From Sipunculus nudus (taxonomy: Eukaryota; Annelida; Sipuncula; Golfingiida; Sipunculidae), in contig CM049317.1 of assembly GCA_026874595.1 (NCBI GenBank), positions 31,362,901 through 31,426,900 on the forward strand: a stretch of 64,000 nucleotides of DNA, given 5' to 3'. Below, piece after piece: positions 11,925 to 27,344 of the stretch. The stretch's first letter is position 1. Each line of letters starts with the position of its first letter. The notes below the pieces were generated by a model. It was not told where the DNA came from. It did no database searches and worked only from the letters and a program-made list of their open reading frames with translations. The translations under genes and the position numbers were made by a program.

Positions 11925-14900
11925 CTGCGTTAAGGGTTACCATACCCCTTCGTGCATAAAATACCCCAGTAAGTGTTTGTCACTATTCATATATGCTATA
12001 TCCGGGATACGGGTTACACAAAGCCTTTAGTCTTGAAATACTCCAGTAAATCCTTGTCACTATTAATATACGGTGAATGCGGGATATGGGTTACCCAAAC
12101 CCTTCGAACCTGAAATACTCAAGTAAGTGTTTGTCATTGAAATATTCCAGTAAGTGTTTGTCACTATTAATAAATGATATATCCGGGATACGGGTTACCA
12201 TAACCCTTAGGGCATGAAATACTCAAGTAAGTGTTTGTCACTATCAATATATGCAATATCCGGGATACGGGTTACTCTAACCCTTCGACCATGAAATACT
12301 CCAGTAAGTGTTTGTCACTATTGATATATGCTATATCCGGGATACGGGTTAGCCTCAACCTTCGGGCATGAAATACTCCAATAATTGTTTGTCATTATTA
12401 ATATGTGCTATATTCGGGATACTGGTTACCCTAACCCTTCGGGCATGAAATACCCCTGTTGGTGTTTGTCATTATCAATATATGCTACACCCGGGATACG
12501 GGTCACCCTTACTCTTCGGGCATGAAATACTCCAGTAATTGTTTGTCACTATCAATATATTCAACATCCGGGATACTGGTTACACTAACCCTTCGGGCAT
12601 GACATACTCCTGTAAGTGTTTGTCACTATTAATATATGCTACATCCAGGATACGGGTTACCCTAACCCTTCGGGCATGAAGTACTCCTGTACGCATTTGT
12701 CATTATTAATATATGTTATATCCAGGTTACGGGTTACCCTAACCCTTCGGGGATGAAATGCTCCAGAAAGTGTTTGTCACTATTAATTTCTGCTATATCC
12801 GGGATACGGGTTACCCTAACCCTTCGGGCATGACATACTCCAGTTAGTGTTTGTCACTAATAATATATGCTATATCCGGGATACGGGTTACCCTAACCCT
12901 TCGACCATGAAATACTTCTGTAAGTGTTTGTCACTATTCATATATGCTATATCCGGGATACGGGTTACACTAAGCCTTTAGTCTTGAAATACTCCAGTAA
13001 GTCCTTGTCACTATTAATATATGGTGAATGCAGGAAACGGGTTACCCAAGCCCTTCGAACCTGAAATACTCAAGTAAGTGTTTGTCACTGAAATATTCCA
13101 GTAAGTGTTTGTCACAATTCATATATGCTATATCTGTGACACGGGTTACGCTATCCCTTCGGGCATGAAATACGCAAGTAGGTGTTTGTCAGTATTAATA
13201 TATGCAATATCCGGCATACGGGTTACCCTAACCCTTCGGGCCTGAAATACTCAGGTAAGTGTTTGTCATTATTAATATGTGCTATATCGGGGATACTGGT
13301 TACCCTAACCCTTCGGGCATGAAATACTCCTGGTAGTGTTTGTCACTGTTTGTCTATATTCATATATGCTATATCCATGATACGGGTTACCCTATCCCTT
13401 CGGTCATTAAAAACTGCAGTAAATGTTCGTCCCTATTAATATATGCTGTATCCTATACACAGGTTACCCTAACCCTTCGGATATGTAATACTCCAGTAAG
13501 TGTTTGTCACTATTAATATATGCTATATCCGTGACACGCGTTACCGTAACCCTTGGGGCGTGCCAAACTCCTGTAAGTGTTTGTCGCTCTGAATATATGC
13601 AGTATCCAAGATGCGGGTTGCCCTTACCCTTAGGACATGAAATACTCCATTAGTTATTTATCCTTAATGATATATGCTATATCCGGGACACGGGTTACCC
13701 TAAACCTTTGTGCATGAATACACGAGTAAGTGTTTGTCACTTTTAATATATATGCTTATCGGGATACGGGTTACCTTAACCCTTCGGCCATGGAATACAG
13801 CAGTAGGTGTATGTCACTATTAATATATGCTATATCAGGGATATGGGATAGCCTAACCCTTCGGGCATGAAATACTCATGTAAGTGTTGGTCACTATTAA
13901 TATATGTTATATCACGGATACGGGTTACCCTAAGCCATCGGACATGAGATACTTCAGTAAATCTTTGTCACTATTAATATACGTATTTCCGGGATACGGG
14001 TTACCTGATCCCTGCGGGCATGAAATAATATAGGAAGTGTTTGTCACTTTTAATATATGCTATATCCGGGATACGGGTGACCCTACTCCTCCGAGCATTA
14101 AATACACCAGTAAGTGTTTACTCAGTGATTGTCACTATGATTATATGGTAATTCCGGGATACGGGTTACCCTAACCCTTCGGGCATGACATACTGCTGTA
14201 AGTGTTTGTCACTATTCATATATGCTAAATCCAGGATAAGGGTTACCCTAATTCTTCGGGCATGAAATACTCCAGTAAGTGTTTGTCACTATTAATATAT
14301 GGTGAATGCGGGATTAGTCACTATTCATATATGCAATATGCATGATACGGGTTACCCTAACCCTTCGGTCATGAATAACTGCATTAAATGTTCGTCGCTA
14401 TTAATATATGCTGTATCCTATACACGGGTTACCCTTACCCTTCTAATATGAAATACTCCTATAACTGTTTGTCATTATTCATATGTGCTATATCCAGGAT
14501 ACGGGTTACCCTAACCCTTCGATCATGAAATACTCCAGTAAGTGTTTGTCACTATTGATATATGCTATATCCTGGATACGGGTTACACTAAGCCTTTAGT
14601 CTTGAAATACTCCAGTAAGTCTTTGTCACTACTAATATATGGGGAATGCCTGATACGGATTACCCAAACACTTCGAACCTGAAAGACTCAAGTAAGTGTT
14701 TGTCCCTGAAATATTCAAGTAAGTTTTTGTCACAATTCATACATGCTATATCCGTGACACGGGTTACTCTATCCCTTCGGGCATGAAACACCCCAGTAAG
14801 TGTTTGCCACTATAAATATATGGTGATTGCGGGATTAGTCACTATTAATATATGCGATATCCGGCAGATGAGTTACCCTAACCCTTTTGGCCTGAAATAC

Positions 14901-17900
14901 TCAGGTAAGTGTTTGTCATTATTAATATGTGCTATATCCGGGATACTGGTTGCCTTAACCCTTCGGGCATGAAATACTCCTGTTAGTGTTTGTCACTATT
15001 CATATATGCTATATCCATGATACGGGTTACCCTAACCCTTCGGGCATGAAATGCTCCAGTTAGTATTTGTCACTATCAAAATATGCTATATCCGTGACAC
15101 GGGTAACCGTAACCCTTGGCGCGTGAAAAGCTCGAGTGTTATTCGCTATTAATATATGCTGTATCCGGGATACGGGTTACCCTTCAGACATGAAATTCTG
15201 GAGTAAGTGTTTGTCACTAATAATTTATGGTATATCCTCGATACGGGTTACCCTAACCCTTCGGGCATGACATACTCCAGTAAGTATTTGTTAGTATTAA
15301 TATGCAATATCCGGCATACGGAATAGCCTTACCCTTAGGTAATAAAAGTCTGCAGCAAATGTTTGTCTCCATTTATATATGCTGTACCCTATACCAGGGT
15401 TACCCTAACCCTTCGGATATGAAATACTCCTGTAACATTTTGTCATTATTAATGTGTGCTATATCCGGGATACGGGTTACCCTAACCCTTCGGGCATGAA
15501 ATAGTCCAGTAAGTGTTTGTCACTATTAATAAATGATATATCCGGGATACGGGTTACAATAACCCTTAGGGCATGAAAAACTCAAGTAAGTGTTTGTCAC
15601 TATCAATATATGCAATATCCGGGATACGGGTTACTCTAACCCTTCGAACATGAAATAGTCCAGTAAGTGTTTGTCACTATTGATATATGCTATATCCGGG
15701 ATACGGGTTAGCCTAAACCTTCGGGCATGAAATACTACAATAATTGTTTGTCATTATTAATACGTGCTATATTCGGGATACTGGTTACCCTAACCCTTCG
15801 GGCATGAAATACCCCTGTAGGTGTTTGTCATTATCAATATATGCTACACCCGGGATACGGGTCACCCTAACTCTTCGGGCATGAAATACTCCAGTAAGTG
15901 TTTGTCACTATCAATATATTCAACATCCGGGATACTGGTTACACTAACCCTTCGGGCATGACATACTCCTGTAAGTGTTTGTCACTATTAATATATGCTA
16001 CATCCAGGATACGGGTTACCCTAACCCTTCGGGCATGAAGTACTCCTGTACGCATTTGTCATTATTAATATATGTTATATCCAGGTTACGGGTTACCCTA
16101 ACCCTTCGGGGATGAAATGCTCCAGTAAGTGTTTGTCACTATTAATTTCTGCTATATCCGGGATGCGGGTTACCCTAACCCTTCGGGCATGACATACTCC
16201 AGTTAGTGTTTGTCACTATTAATATATGCTATATACGGGATACGAGTTACCGTAACCCTTCGACCATGAAATACTTCTGTAAGTGTTTGTCACTATTCAT
16301 ATATGCTATATCCGAGATACGGGTTACACTAAGCCTTTAGTCTTGAAATACTCCAGTAAGTCCTTGTCACTATTAATATATGGTGAATGCGGGAAACGGG
16401 TTACCCAAACCCTTCGAACCTGAAATACTCAAGTAAGTGTTTGTCACTGAAATATTCCAGTAAGTGTTTGTCACAATTCATATATGCTATATCTGTGACA
16501 CGGGTTACGCTATCCCTTCGGGCATGAAATACTCAAGTAGGTGTTTGTCAGTAATAATATATGCAATATCCGGCATACGGGTTACCCTACCCCTTCGGGC
16601 CTGAAATACTCAGGTAAGTGTTTGTCATTATTAATATGTGCTATATTGGGGATACTGGTTACCCTAACCCTTCGGGCATGAAATACTCCTGGTAGTGTTT
16701 GTCACTGTTTGTCTATATTCATATATGCTATATCCATGATACGGGTTACCCTATCCCTTCGGTCATGAAAAACTGCAGTAAATGTTCGTCGCTATTAATA
16801 TATGCTGTATCCTATACACAGGTTACCCTAACCCTTCGGATATGTAATACTCCAGTAAGTGTTTGTCACAATTAATATATGCTATATCCCTGACACGCGT
16901 TACCGTAACCCTTGGGGCGTGCCAAACTCCTGTAAGTGTTTGTCGCTCTGAATATATGCAGTATCCAAGATGCGGGTTACCCTTACCCTTAGGACATGAA
17001 ATACTGGAGTGTTTGTCACTATTAATATATGCTATATCCGGGATACTGGTTACACTAAGCCTTTAGTCTTGAAATACTACAGTAAGTCTTTGTCACTATT
17101 AATATATGCTATATCAGAGGTACAGTTGACCGTAACCTTCGGGCATGAAATACTCCTGTAAGTGTTTGTCACTGAAATACTCCAGTAAGTGTTTGTCACT
17201 ATTAATATATGCTATATAAGTGACACGGGTTCCCCTAACCCTTTGGACGTGAAAAACTCCAGTAAGTGTTTGTCACAATTAATATATGCTATATCATGGA
17301 TACGGGTTACATTAAGCCATTTGTCTTGAAATACTCCAGTACGTGTTTGTCACTATTAATGTATCCTATATCGGGGATACGGGTTACCCTAACCCTTCGG
17401 GCATGAAAGATTCCAGTAAGTGTTTGTCACTATTAATATCTGCTATATCCGGGATACGGGTTACCCTAACCCTTCGGACATGAAATACTCCAATAAGTGT
17501 TTGTCACATTTGATATACGTATATCCGGGATACGGAATAGCCGATCCCTTCGGGCATGTAATACTAAAGGAAGTGTTTGCCACTATTAATATATGGTATA
17601 TCTGGATTCGGGTTACACGACCTTTCGAGCATGAAATACACCAGTAAGTGTTTGTCACTATTAATATATGGTATTACTGGATACGGGTTACCCTAACCCT
17701 TTCTGCATGAAATACTCCATCAGTTATTTGTCAATAATAATATATGCTTTATCCGGGACACGGGTTACCCTAACCCTTTGTGCATGAATACACGAGTAAG
17801 TGTTTGTCACTATTAATATATGGTATATCCGGGATACGGGTTACCCTAACCCTTTCTGCATGAAATAATCCATTAGTTATTTATCATTAATAATATATGC

Positions 17901-20900
17901 TATATCCGTTACACGGGTTACCCCAACGCTTAGGGCATGAAATACTCCAAGAAATGTTTGACACTATTAATATATGCTAAATCCGGGATACGGGTTACCC
18001 TAACCCTTCGGGCATGAAATGTTCCAGTAAGTGTTTGTCACTATTAATATATGATATATCAGGGATACAGGTTACCCTAACCCTTCGGGAATGAAATACT
18101 CCAGTACGTGTTTGTTATTTTTAATATATGCTATATCCAGGTTACGGGTTACCCTAACCCTTCGGGCATGAAATGGTCCAGTAAGTGTTTGTCACTATTA
18201 ATTTCTGCTATATCCGGGATACGGTTTACCCTAACCATTCGGGCATGAAATACTCCAGTTAGTGTTTGTCACTATTAATATATGCTATATGCGGGATAGG
18301 GTTACCCTAACCCTTCGGGCATGACATACTGCTGTAAGTGTTTGTCACTATTCATATATGCTATATCCAGGATAAGGGTTACCCTAACCCTTCGGGCATG
18401 AAATACTCCAGTAAGTGTTTGTCACTATAAATACATGGTGAATGCGGGATTAGTCACTATTCATATATGCTATATCCATGATACGGTTTACCCTAACCCT
18501 TCGGTCATGAAAAACTGCAGTAAATGTTCGTCGCTATTAATATATGCTGTATCCTATACACGGGTTACCCTTACCCTTCTAATATGAAATACTCCTATAA
18601 CTGTTTGACATTATTAATATGTGCTATATCCAGGATACGGGTTACCCTAACCCTTCGATCATGAAATACTCCAGTAAGTGTTTGACACTGAAATATTCAA
18701 GTAAGTATTTGTCACAATTCATACATGCTATATCCGTGACACGGGTTACTCTATCCCTTCGGGCATGAAACACTCCAGTAAGTGTTTGTCACTATTAATA
18801 TATGGTGAATGCGGGATAAGTCACTATCAATATATGCAATATCCGGCATACGAGTTACCCTAACCCTTTTGGCCTGAAATACTCTTGTTAGTGTTTGTCA
18901 CTATTCAGATATGCTATATCCATGATACGGGTTACCCTAACCATTCGGGCATGAAATGCTCCAGTTGTATTTGTCACTATTAAAATATGCTATATCCGTG
19001 ACACGGGTAACCGTAACCCTTGGCGCGTGAAAAGCTCGAGTGTTTGTCGCTATTAATATATGCTTTATCCGGAATACGGGTTACCCTTCGGACATGAAAT
19101 TTTGGAGTGAGTGTTTGTCACTAATAATTTATGGTATATCCTCGATACGGGTTACCCTAACCCTTCGGGCATGACAAACTCCAGTATTTGTCAGTATTAA
19201 TATGCAATATCCGACATACGGGTTACCCTAACTCTTCGGGCATGAAATACTCAGGTAAGTATTTGTCATTATTAATTTGTGCTATATCCGGGATACTGGT
19301 TACCCTAACCCTTCGAGCATGAAATACTCTTGTTAGTGTTTGTCACCATCATATATACTGTATCCATGATACGGATTAGCCTAACCCTTAGGTAATAAAA
19401 ATCTGCAGTAAATGTTTGTCGCTATTAATATATGCTGTCCCTATACCAGGGTTACCCTAGCCCTTCGGATATGAAATACTCCTGTAACTGTTTGTCATTA
19501 TTAATATGTGCTATATCCAGGATACGGGTTACCCTATCCCTTCGGGCATGAAATACTACATTAAGTGTTTGTCACTATTAATCAATCATATATCGGGGAT
19601 ACGGGTTACCAAAACCCTTCGGGCATGAAATACTCAAGTAAGTGTTTGTCACTATCAATATATGCAATATCCGGGATACGGGTTACCCTAACCCTTCGAC
19701 CATGAAATACTCCAGTAAGTGTTAGTCACTATTGATATATGGTATATCCGGGATCTGGTTAGCCAAAACCTTCGGGCATGAAATACTCCAATATTTGTTT
19801 GTCATTAATAATATGGGTTATATCCGGGATACTGGTTACCCTAACCCTTCGGGCATGAAATACCCCTGTAAGTGTTTGTCATTATCAATATATGCTACAC
19901 CCGGGATACTGGTTACCCTAACTCTTCGGGCATGAAATACTCCAGTAAGTGTTTGTCACTAGCAATATATTCAATATCCGGGATACTGGTTACACTAACC
20001 CTTCGGGCATGACATACTCCTGTAAGTGTTTGTCACTATTAATATATGCTACATCCAGGATACGGGTTCCCCTAACACTTCGGGCATGAAGTACTCCTGT
20101 ACGCATTTGTCATTATTAATATATGCTACATCCGGGATACGGGTTACCCTAACTCTTCGGGCAGGAAATACTCCAGTAAGTCCTTGTCACTATTAATATA
20201 TGGTGAATGCGGGATATGGGTTACCCAAACCCTTCGAACCTGAAATACTCAAGTAAGTGTTTGTCACTGAAATAGTCCAGGAAGTGTTTGTCACAATTCA
20301 TATATGCTATATCTGTGACATGGGTTACGCTATCCCTTCTGGCATGAAATACTCAAGTAAGTGTTTGTCAGTATTAATAAATGATATATCCGGGATACGG
20401 GTTACCATAACCCTTCGACCATGAAATACTCCAGTAAGTGTTTGTCTTTATTAATAAATGATATATCCGGGATACGGGTTACCATAAACCTTCGGGCATG
20501 AAATACTCCAGTAAGTGTTTGTCACTATTAATAAATGATATATCCGGGGTACGGGTTACCATAACCCTTAGGGCATGAAAAACTCAAGTAAGTGTTTGTC
20601 ACTATCAATATATGCAATATCCGGGATACGGGTTACTCTAACCCTTCGAACATGAAATAGTCCAGTAAGTGTTTGTCACTATTGATATATGCTATATCCG
20701 GGATACGGGTTAGCCTAAACCTTCGGGCATGAAATACTCCAATAATTGTTTGTCATTATTAATACGTGCTATATTCGGGATACTGGTTACCCTAACCCTT
20801 CGGGCATGAAATACCCCTGTAGGTGTTTGTCATTATCAATATATGCTACACCCGGGATACGGGTCACCCTAACTCTTCGGGCATGAAATACTCCAGTAAG

Positions 20901-23900
20901 TGTTTGTCACTATCAATATATTCAACATCCGGGATACTGGTTACACTAACCCTTCGGGCATGACATACTCCTGTAAGTGTTTGTCACTATTAATATATGC
21001 TACATCCAGGATACGGGTTACTCTAACCCTTCGGGCATGAAGTACTCCTGTACGCATTTGTCATTATTAATATATGTTATATCCAGGTTACGGGTTACCC
21101 TAACTCTTCGGGCATGAAATACTCCAGTAAGTGTTTGTCACTATCAATATATGCAATATCCGGGATACGGGTTACTCTAACCCTTCGAACATGAAATAGT
21201 CCAGTAAGTGTTTGTCACTATTAATATATGCTATATACGGGATACGGGTTACCCTAACCCTTCGACCATGAAATACTTCTGTAAGTGTTTGTCACTATTC
21301 ATATATGCTATATCCGAGATACGGGTTACACTAAGCCTTTAGTCTTGAAAAACTCCAGTAAGTCCTTGTCACTATTAATATATGGTGAATGCGGGAAACG
21401 GGTTACCCAAACCCTTCGAACCTGAAATACTCAAGTTAGTGTTTGTCACTGAAATATTCCAGTAAGTGTTTGTCACAATTCATATATGCTATATCTGTGA
21501 CACGGGTTACGCTATCCCTTCGGGCATGAAATACTCAAGTAGGTGTTTGTCAGTATTAATATATGCAATATCCGGCATACGGGTTACCCTACCCCTTCGG
21601 GCCTGAAATACTCAGGTAAGTGTTTGTCATTATTAATATGTGCTATATTGGGGATACTGGTTACCCTAACCCTTCGGGCATGAAATACTCCTGGTAGTGT
21701 TTGTCACTGTTTGTCTATATTCATATATGCTATATCCATGATACGGGTTACCCTATCCCTTCGGTCATGAAAAACTGCAGTAAATGTTCGTCGCTATTAA
21801 TATATGCTGTATCCTATACACAGGTTACCCTAACCCTTCGGATATGTAATACTCCAGTAAGTGTTTGTCACTATTAATATATGCTATATCCGTGACACGC
21901 GTTACCGTAACCCTTGGGGCGTGCCAAACCCCTGTAAGTGTTTGTCGCTATGAATATATGCAGTATCCAAGATGCGGTTACCCTTACCCTTAGGACATGA
22001 AATACTGGAGTGTTTGTCACTATTAATATATGCTATATCCGGGATACTGGTTACACTAAGCCTTTAGTCTTGAAATACTACAGTAAGTCTTTGTCACTAT
22101 TAATATATGCTATATCAGAGGTACGGTTGACCCTAACCTTCGGGCATGAAATACTCCTGTAAGTGTTTGTCACTGAAATACTCCAGTAAGTGTTTGTCAC
22201 TATTCATATATGCTATATAAGTGACACGGGTTCCCCTAACCCTTTGGACGTGAAAAACTCCAGTAAGTGTTTGTCACAATTAATATATGCTATATCATGG
22301 ATACGGGTTACATTAAGCCATTAGTCTTGAAATACTCCAGTACGTGTTTGTCACTATTAATGTATCCTATATCGGGGATACGGGTTACCCTAACCCTTCG
22401 GGCATGAAAGATTCCAGTAAGTGTTTGTCACTATTAATATCTGCTATATCCGGGATACGGGTTACCCTAACCCTTCGGACAGGAAATACTCCAATAAGTG
22501 TTTGTCACATTTGATATACGTATATCCGGGATACGGAATAGCCGATCCCTTCGGGCATGTAATACTAAAGGAAGTGTTTGCCACTATTAATATATGGTAT
22601 ATCGGGATTCGGGTTACACGAACTTTCGAGCATGAAATACACCAGTAAGTGTTTGTCACTATTAATATATGGTATTACTGGATACGGGTTACCCTAACCC
22701 TTTCTGCATGAAATACTCCATCAGTTATTTGTCAATAATAATATATGCTTTATCCGGGACACGGGTTACTCTAACCCTTTGTGCATGAATACACGAGTAA
22801 GTGTTTGTCACTATTAATATATGGTATATCCGGGATACAGGTTACCCTAACCCTTTCTGCATGAAATAATCCATTAGTTATTTATCATTAATAATATATG
22901 CTATATCCGTTACACGGGTTACCCTAACGCTTAGGGCATGAAATACTCCAAGAAATGTTTGACACTATTAATATATGCTAAATCCGGGATACGGGTTACC
23001 CTAACCCTTCGGGCATGAAATGTTCCAGTAAGTGTTTGTCACTATTAATATATGATATATCAGGGATACAGGTTACCCTAACCCTTCGGGAATGAAATAC
23101 TCCAGTACGTGTTTGTTATTTTTAATATATGCTATATCCAGGTTACGGGTTACCCTAACCCTTCGGGGATGAAATGCTCCAGTAGGTGTTTGTCACTATT
23201 AATTTCTGCTATATCCGGGATACGGTTTACCCTAACCATTCGGGCATGAAATACTCCAGTTAGTGTTTGTCACTATTAATATATGCTATATGCGGGATAG
23301 GGTTACCCTAACCCTTCGGGCATGACATACTGCTGTAAGTGTTTGTCACTATTCATATATGCTATATCCAGGATAAGGGTTACCCTAACCCTTCGGGCAT
23401 GAAATACTCCAGTAAGTGTTTGTCACTATAAATACATGGTGAATGCGGGATTAGTCACTATTCATATATGCTATATCCATGATACGGTTTACCCTAACCC
23501 TTCGGTCATGAAAAACTGCAGTAAATGTTCGTCGCTATTAATATATGCTGTATCCTATACACGGGTTACCCTTACCCTTCTAATATGAAATACTCCTATA
23601 ACTGTTTGTCATTATTAATATGTGCTATATCCAGGATACGGGTTACCCTAACCCTTCGATCATGAAATACTCCAGTAAGTGTTTGACACTGAAATATTCA
23701 AGTAAGTTTTTGTCACAATTCATACATGCTATATCCGTGACACGGGTTACTCTATCCCTTCGGGCATGAAACACTCCAGTAAGTGTTTGTCACTATTAAT
23801 ATATAGTGAATGCGGGAAAAGTCACTATCAATATATGCAATATCCGGCATACGAGTTACCCTAACCCTTTTGGCCTGAAATACTCAGGTAAGGGTTTGTC

Positions 23901-26900
23901 ATTATTAATATGTGCTATATCCGGGATACTGGTTACCCAAACCCTTCGGGCATGAAATACTCTTGTTAGTGTTTGTCACTATTCAGATATGCTATATCCA
24001 TGATACGGGTTACCCTAACCATTCGGGCATGAAATGCTCCAGTTGTATTTGTCACTATTAAAATATGCTATATCCGTGACACGGGTAACCGTAACCCTTG
24101 GCGCGTGAAAAGCTCGAGTGTTTGTCGCTATTAATATATGCTGTATCCGGGATACGGGTTACCCTTCGGACATGAAATTTTGGAGTAAGTGTTTGTCACT
24201 AATAATTTATGGTATATCCTCGATACGGGTTACCCTAACCCTTCGGGCATGACATACTCCAGTATTTGTCAGTATTAATATGCAATATCCGACATACGGG
24301 TTACCCTCACTCTTCGGGCATGAAATACTCAGGTAAGTATTTGTCATTATTAATTTGTGCTATATCCGGGATACTGGTTACCCTAACCCTTCGAGCATGA
24401 AATACTCTTGTTAGTGTTTGTCACCATCATATATACTGTATCCATGATACGGATTAGCCTAACCCTTAGGTAATAAAAATCTGCAGTAAATGTTTGTCGC
24501 TATTAATATATGCTGTCCCTATACCAGGGTTACCCTAGCCCTTCGGATATGAAATACTCCTGTAACTGTTTGTCATTATTAATATGTGCTATATCCAGGA
24601 TACGGGTTACCCTATCCCTTCGGGCATGAAATACTACATTAAGTGTTTGTCATTATTAATCAATTATATATCGGGGATACGGGTTACCATAACCCTTCGG
24701 GCATGAAATACTCAAGTAAGTGTTTGTCACTATTGATATATGGTATATCCGGGATCTGGTTAGCCAAAACCTTCGGGCATGAAATACTCTAATATTTGTT
24801 TGTCATTAATAATATGGGTTATATCCGGGATACTGGTTACCCTAACCCTTCGGGCATGAAATACCCCTGTAAGTGTTTGTCATTATCAATATATGCTACA
24901 CCCGGGATACTGGTTACCCTAACTCTTCGGGCATGAAATACTCCAGTAAGTGTTTGTCACTAGCAATATATTCAATATCCGGGATACTGGTTACACTAAC
25001 CCTTCGGGCATGACATACTCCTGTAAGTGTTTGTCACTATTAATATATGCTACATCCAGGATACGGGTTCCCCTAACACTTCGGGCATGAAGTACTCCTG
25101 TACGCATTTGTCATTATTAATATATGCTACATCCGGGATACGGGTTACCCTAACTCTTCGGGCAGGAAATACTCCAGTAAGTCCTTGTCACTATTAATAT
25201 ATGGTGAATGCGGGATATGGGTTACCCAAACCCTTCGAACCTGAAATACTCAAGTAAGTGTTTGTCACTGAAATAGTCCAGGAAGTGTTTGTCACAATTC
25301 ATATATGCTATATCTGTGACATGGGATACGCTATCCCTTCTGGCATGAAATACTCAAGTAAGTGTTTGTCAGTACTAATAAATGATATATCCGGGATACG
25401 GGTTACCATAACCCTTCGACCATGAAATACTCCAGTAAGTGTTTGTCTTTATTAATAAATGATATATCCGGGATACGGGTTACCATAAACCTTCGGGCAT
25501 GAAATACTCAAGTAAGTGTTTGTCACTATCAATATATGCAATATCCGGGATACGGGTTACCCTAACCCTTCGACCGTGAAATACTCCAGTAAGTGTTTGT
25601 CACTATTGATATATAGTATATATGGGATACGGGTTAGCCTAAACCTTCGGGCATGAAATACTCCAATAATTGTTTGTGATTATTAATATGTGCTATATCC
25701 GGGATACTGGTTACCCTAACCCTTCGGGCATGAAATACCCCTGTAAGTGTTTGTCATTATCAATATATGCTACATCCGGGATACGGGTTACCCTAACTCT
25801 TCGGGCAGGAAATACTCCAGTAAGTGTTTGTCACTATCAATATATTCAATATCCGGGATACTGGTTACACTAACCCTTCGGGCATGACATACTCCTGAAA
25901 GTGTTTGTCACTATTAATATATGCTACATCCAGGATACGGGTTACCCTAACCCTTCGGGGATGAAATGCTCCAGTAAGTGTTTGTCACTATTAATTTCTG
26001 CTATATCCGGGATATGGGTTACCCTAACCCTTCGGGCATGACATACTCAAGTTAGTGTTTGTCACTATTAATATATGCTATATCCGGGAAACGAGTAACC
26101 CTAACCCTTCGACCATGAAATACTGCTGTAAGTGTTAGTCACTATTCATATATGCTATATCCCGGATACGGGTTACACTAAGCCTTTAGTCTTGAAATAT
26201 TCCAGTTAGTCCTTGTCACTATTAATATATGGTGAATGCGGGATATGGGTTACCCAAACCCTTCGAACCTGAAATACTCAAGTAAATGTTTGTAACTGAA
26301 ATATTCCAGTAAGTGTTTGTCACAATTCATATATGCTATATCCGTGACACGGGTTACGCTATCCCTTCGGGCATGAAATACTCAAGTAAGTGTTTGTCAG
26401 TATTAATATACGCAATATCCGGCATACGGGTTACCGTAACCCGTTGGGCCTGAAATACACAGGTAAGTGTTTGTCATTATTAATATGTGCTATATCGTGG
26501 ATACTGGTTACCCTATCCCTTCGGTCATGAAAAACTGCAGTAAATGTTCGTCTCTATTAATATATGCTGTATCCTATACACGGGTTACCCTAACCCTTCG
26601 GATATGTAATACTTCAGTAAGTGTTTGTCACTATTAATATATGATATATCAGAGGTACGGGTTACCCTAACGCTTCCGGCATGAAATATTGCTGTAAGTT
26701 TTTGTCACTCTTCATATATGCTATATCCGTGACACGGGTTACCGTAACCCTTGGGGCGTGCAAAACTCCTGTAAGTGTTTGTCGCTCATAATATATGCAG
26801 TATCCAAGATACGGGTTACCCTTACCCTTCGGACATGAAATACTGGAGTGTTTGTCACTATTAATATATGCTATATCCGGGATACGGGTTACACTAAGCC

Positions 26901-27340
26901 TTTAGTCTTGAAATACTCCAGTAAGTCTCTGTCACTATTGATACATGCTATATCAGAGGTACGGGTGACCCTAACCCTTCGGGCATGAAATACTCCTGTA
27001 AGTGTTTGTCACTGAAATACTCCAGTAAGTGTTTGTCACTATTCATATATGCTATATCCGTGACAGGGGTTACCCTAACCCTTTGGGCGTGAAAAACTCC
27101 AGTAAGTGTTTGTCAGAATTAATATATGCTATATCCGGGATACGGATTACATTAAGCCATTAGTCTTGAAATACTCCAGTACGTGTTTGTCACTATTAAT
27201 GTATCCTATATCGGGGATACGGGTTACCCTCACCCTTCGGGCATGAAAGATTCCAGTAAGTGTTTGTCACTATTAATATATGCTATATCCGGGATACGGG
27301 TTACCCTAACCCTTCGGACATGAAATACTCCAATAAGTGG
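11925..27340 (+). repeat. Main 77-bp satellite array, about 15.4 kb
   Basis: Roughly 200 tandem monomers. In consensus order a monomer reads 'tgtttgtcactattaatata', 'tgctatatccgggatac', 'gggttaccctaaccc', 'ttcgggcatgaaatac', 'tccagtaag'; the counted period is 77 bp (for example 'gtgtttg' at 12,847 and 12,924). Variant monomers recur, including one with 'gtcttgaaatac', one with 'ggggcgtgccaaac' and a short insert 'gtcactgaaatattcca'. Variants repeat in the same order at a spacing of about 5,001 bp (17,420 to 22,421; 19,741 to 24,742; 15,810 to 20,812), so there is higher-order structure of about 65 monomers. An earlier block at 12.4 kb matches 15.8 kb at about 3.36 kb. The array is not coding; frames across it are artefacts. 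Confidence 0.97.
15700..25700 (+). repeat. Higher-order repeat: two successive ~5.0-kb units within the satellite
   Basis: Marker variants in one unit reappear about 5,001-5,002 bp later with very few changes: 'tacccctg' at 15,810/20,812 and 19,861/24,862, the 'gcatgaaagattccag' region at 17,403/22,404, and 'ggtatatccgggatctgg' at 19,741/24,742. Within a unit, monomers are far more different from each other than corresponding monomers are between units. Boundaries are approximate, and local deletions occur, for example a missing monomer block near 24,720. Confidence 0.85.
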
Positions 27341-27344
27341 AGTT

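Noticed and set aside
17420-22659. Pairs of 65-75-codon frames with similar protein sequences on both strands
   Set aside because: They are translations of satellite monomers; their similarity comes from the 5.0-kb higher-order repeat.
11925-27340. CRISPR-like regular array
   Set aside because: Monomers are contiguous 77-bp tandem repeats with no unique spacers, and the window is eukaryotic.
11925-27340. CENP-B box in the satellite monomer
   Set aside because: TTCG is present, but the required A and CGGG do not follow at the right spacing.
11925-27340. True telomere
   Set aside because: Only one and a half TTAGGG-type units occur per 77 bp, and the array is internal with normal sequence on both sides.
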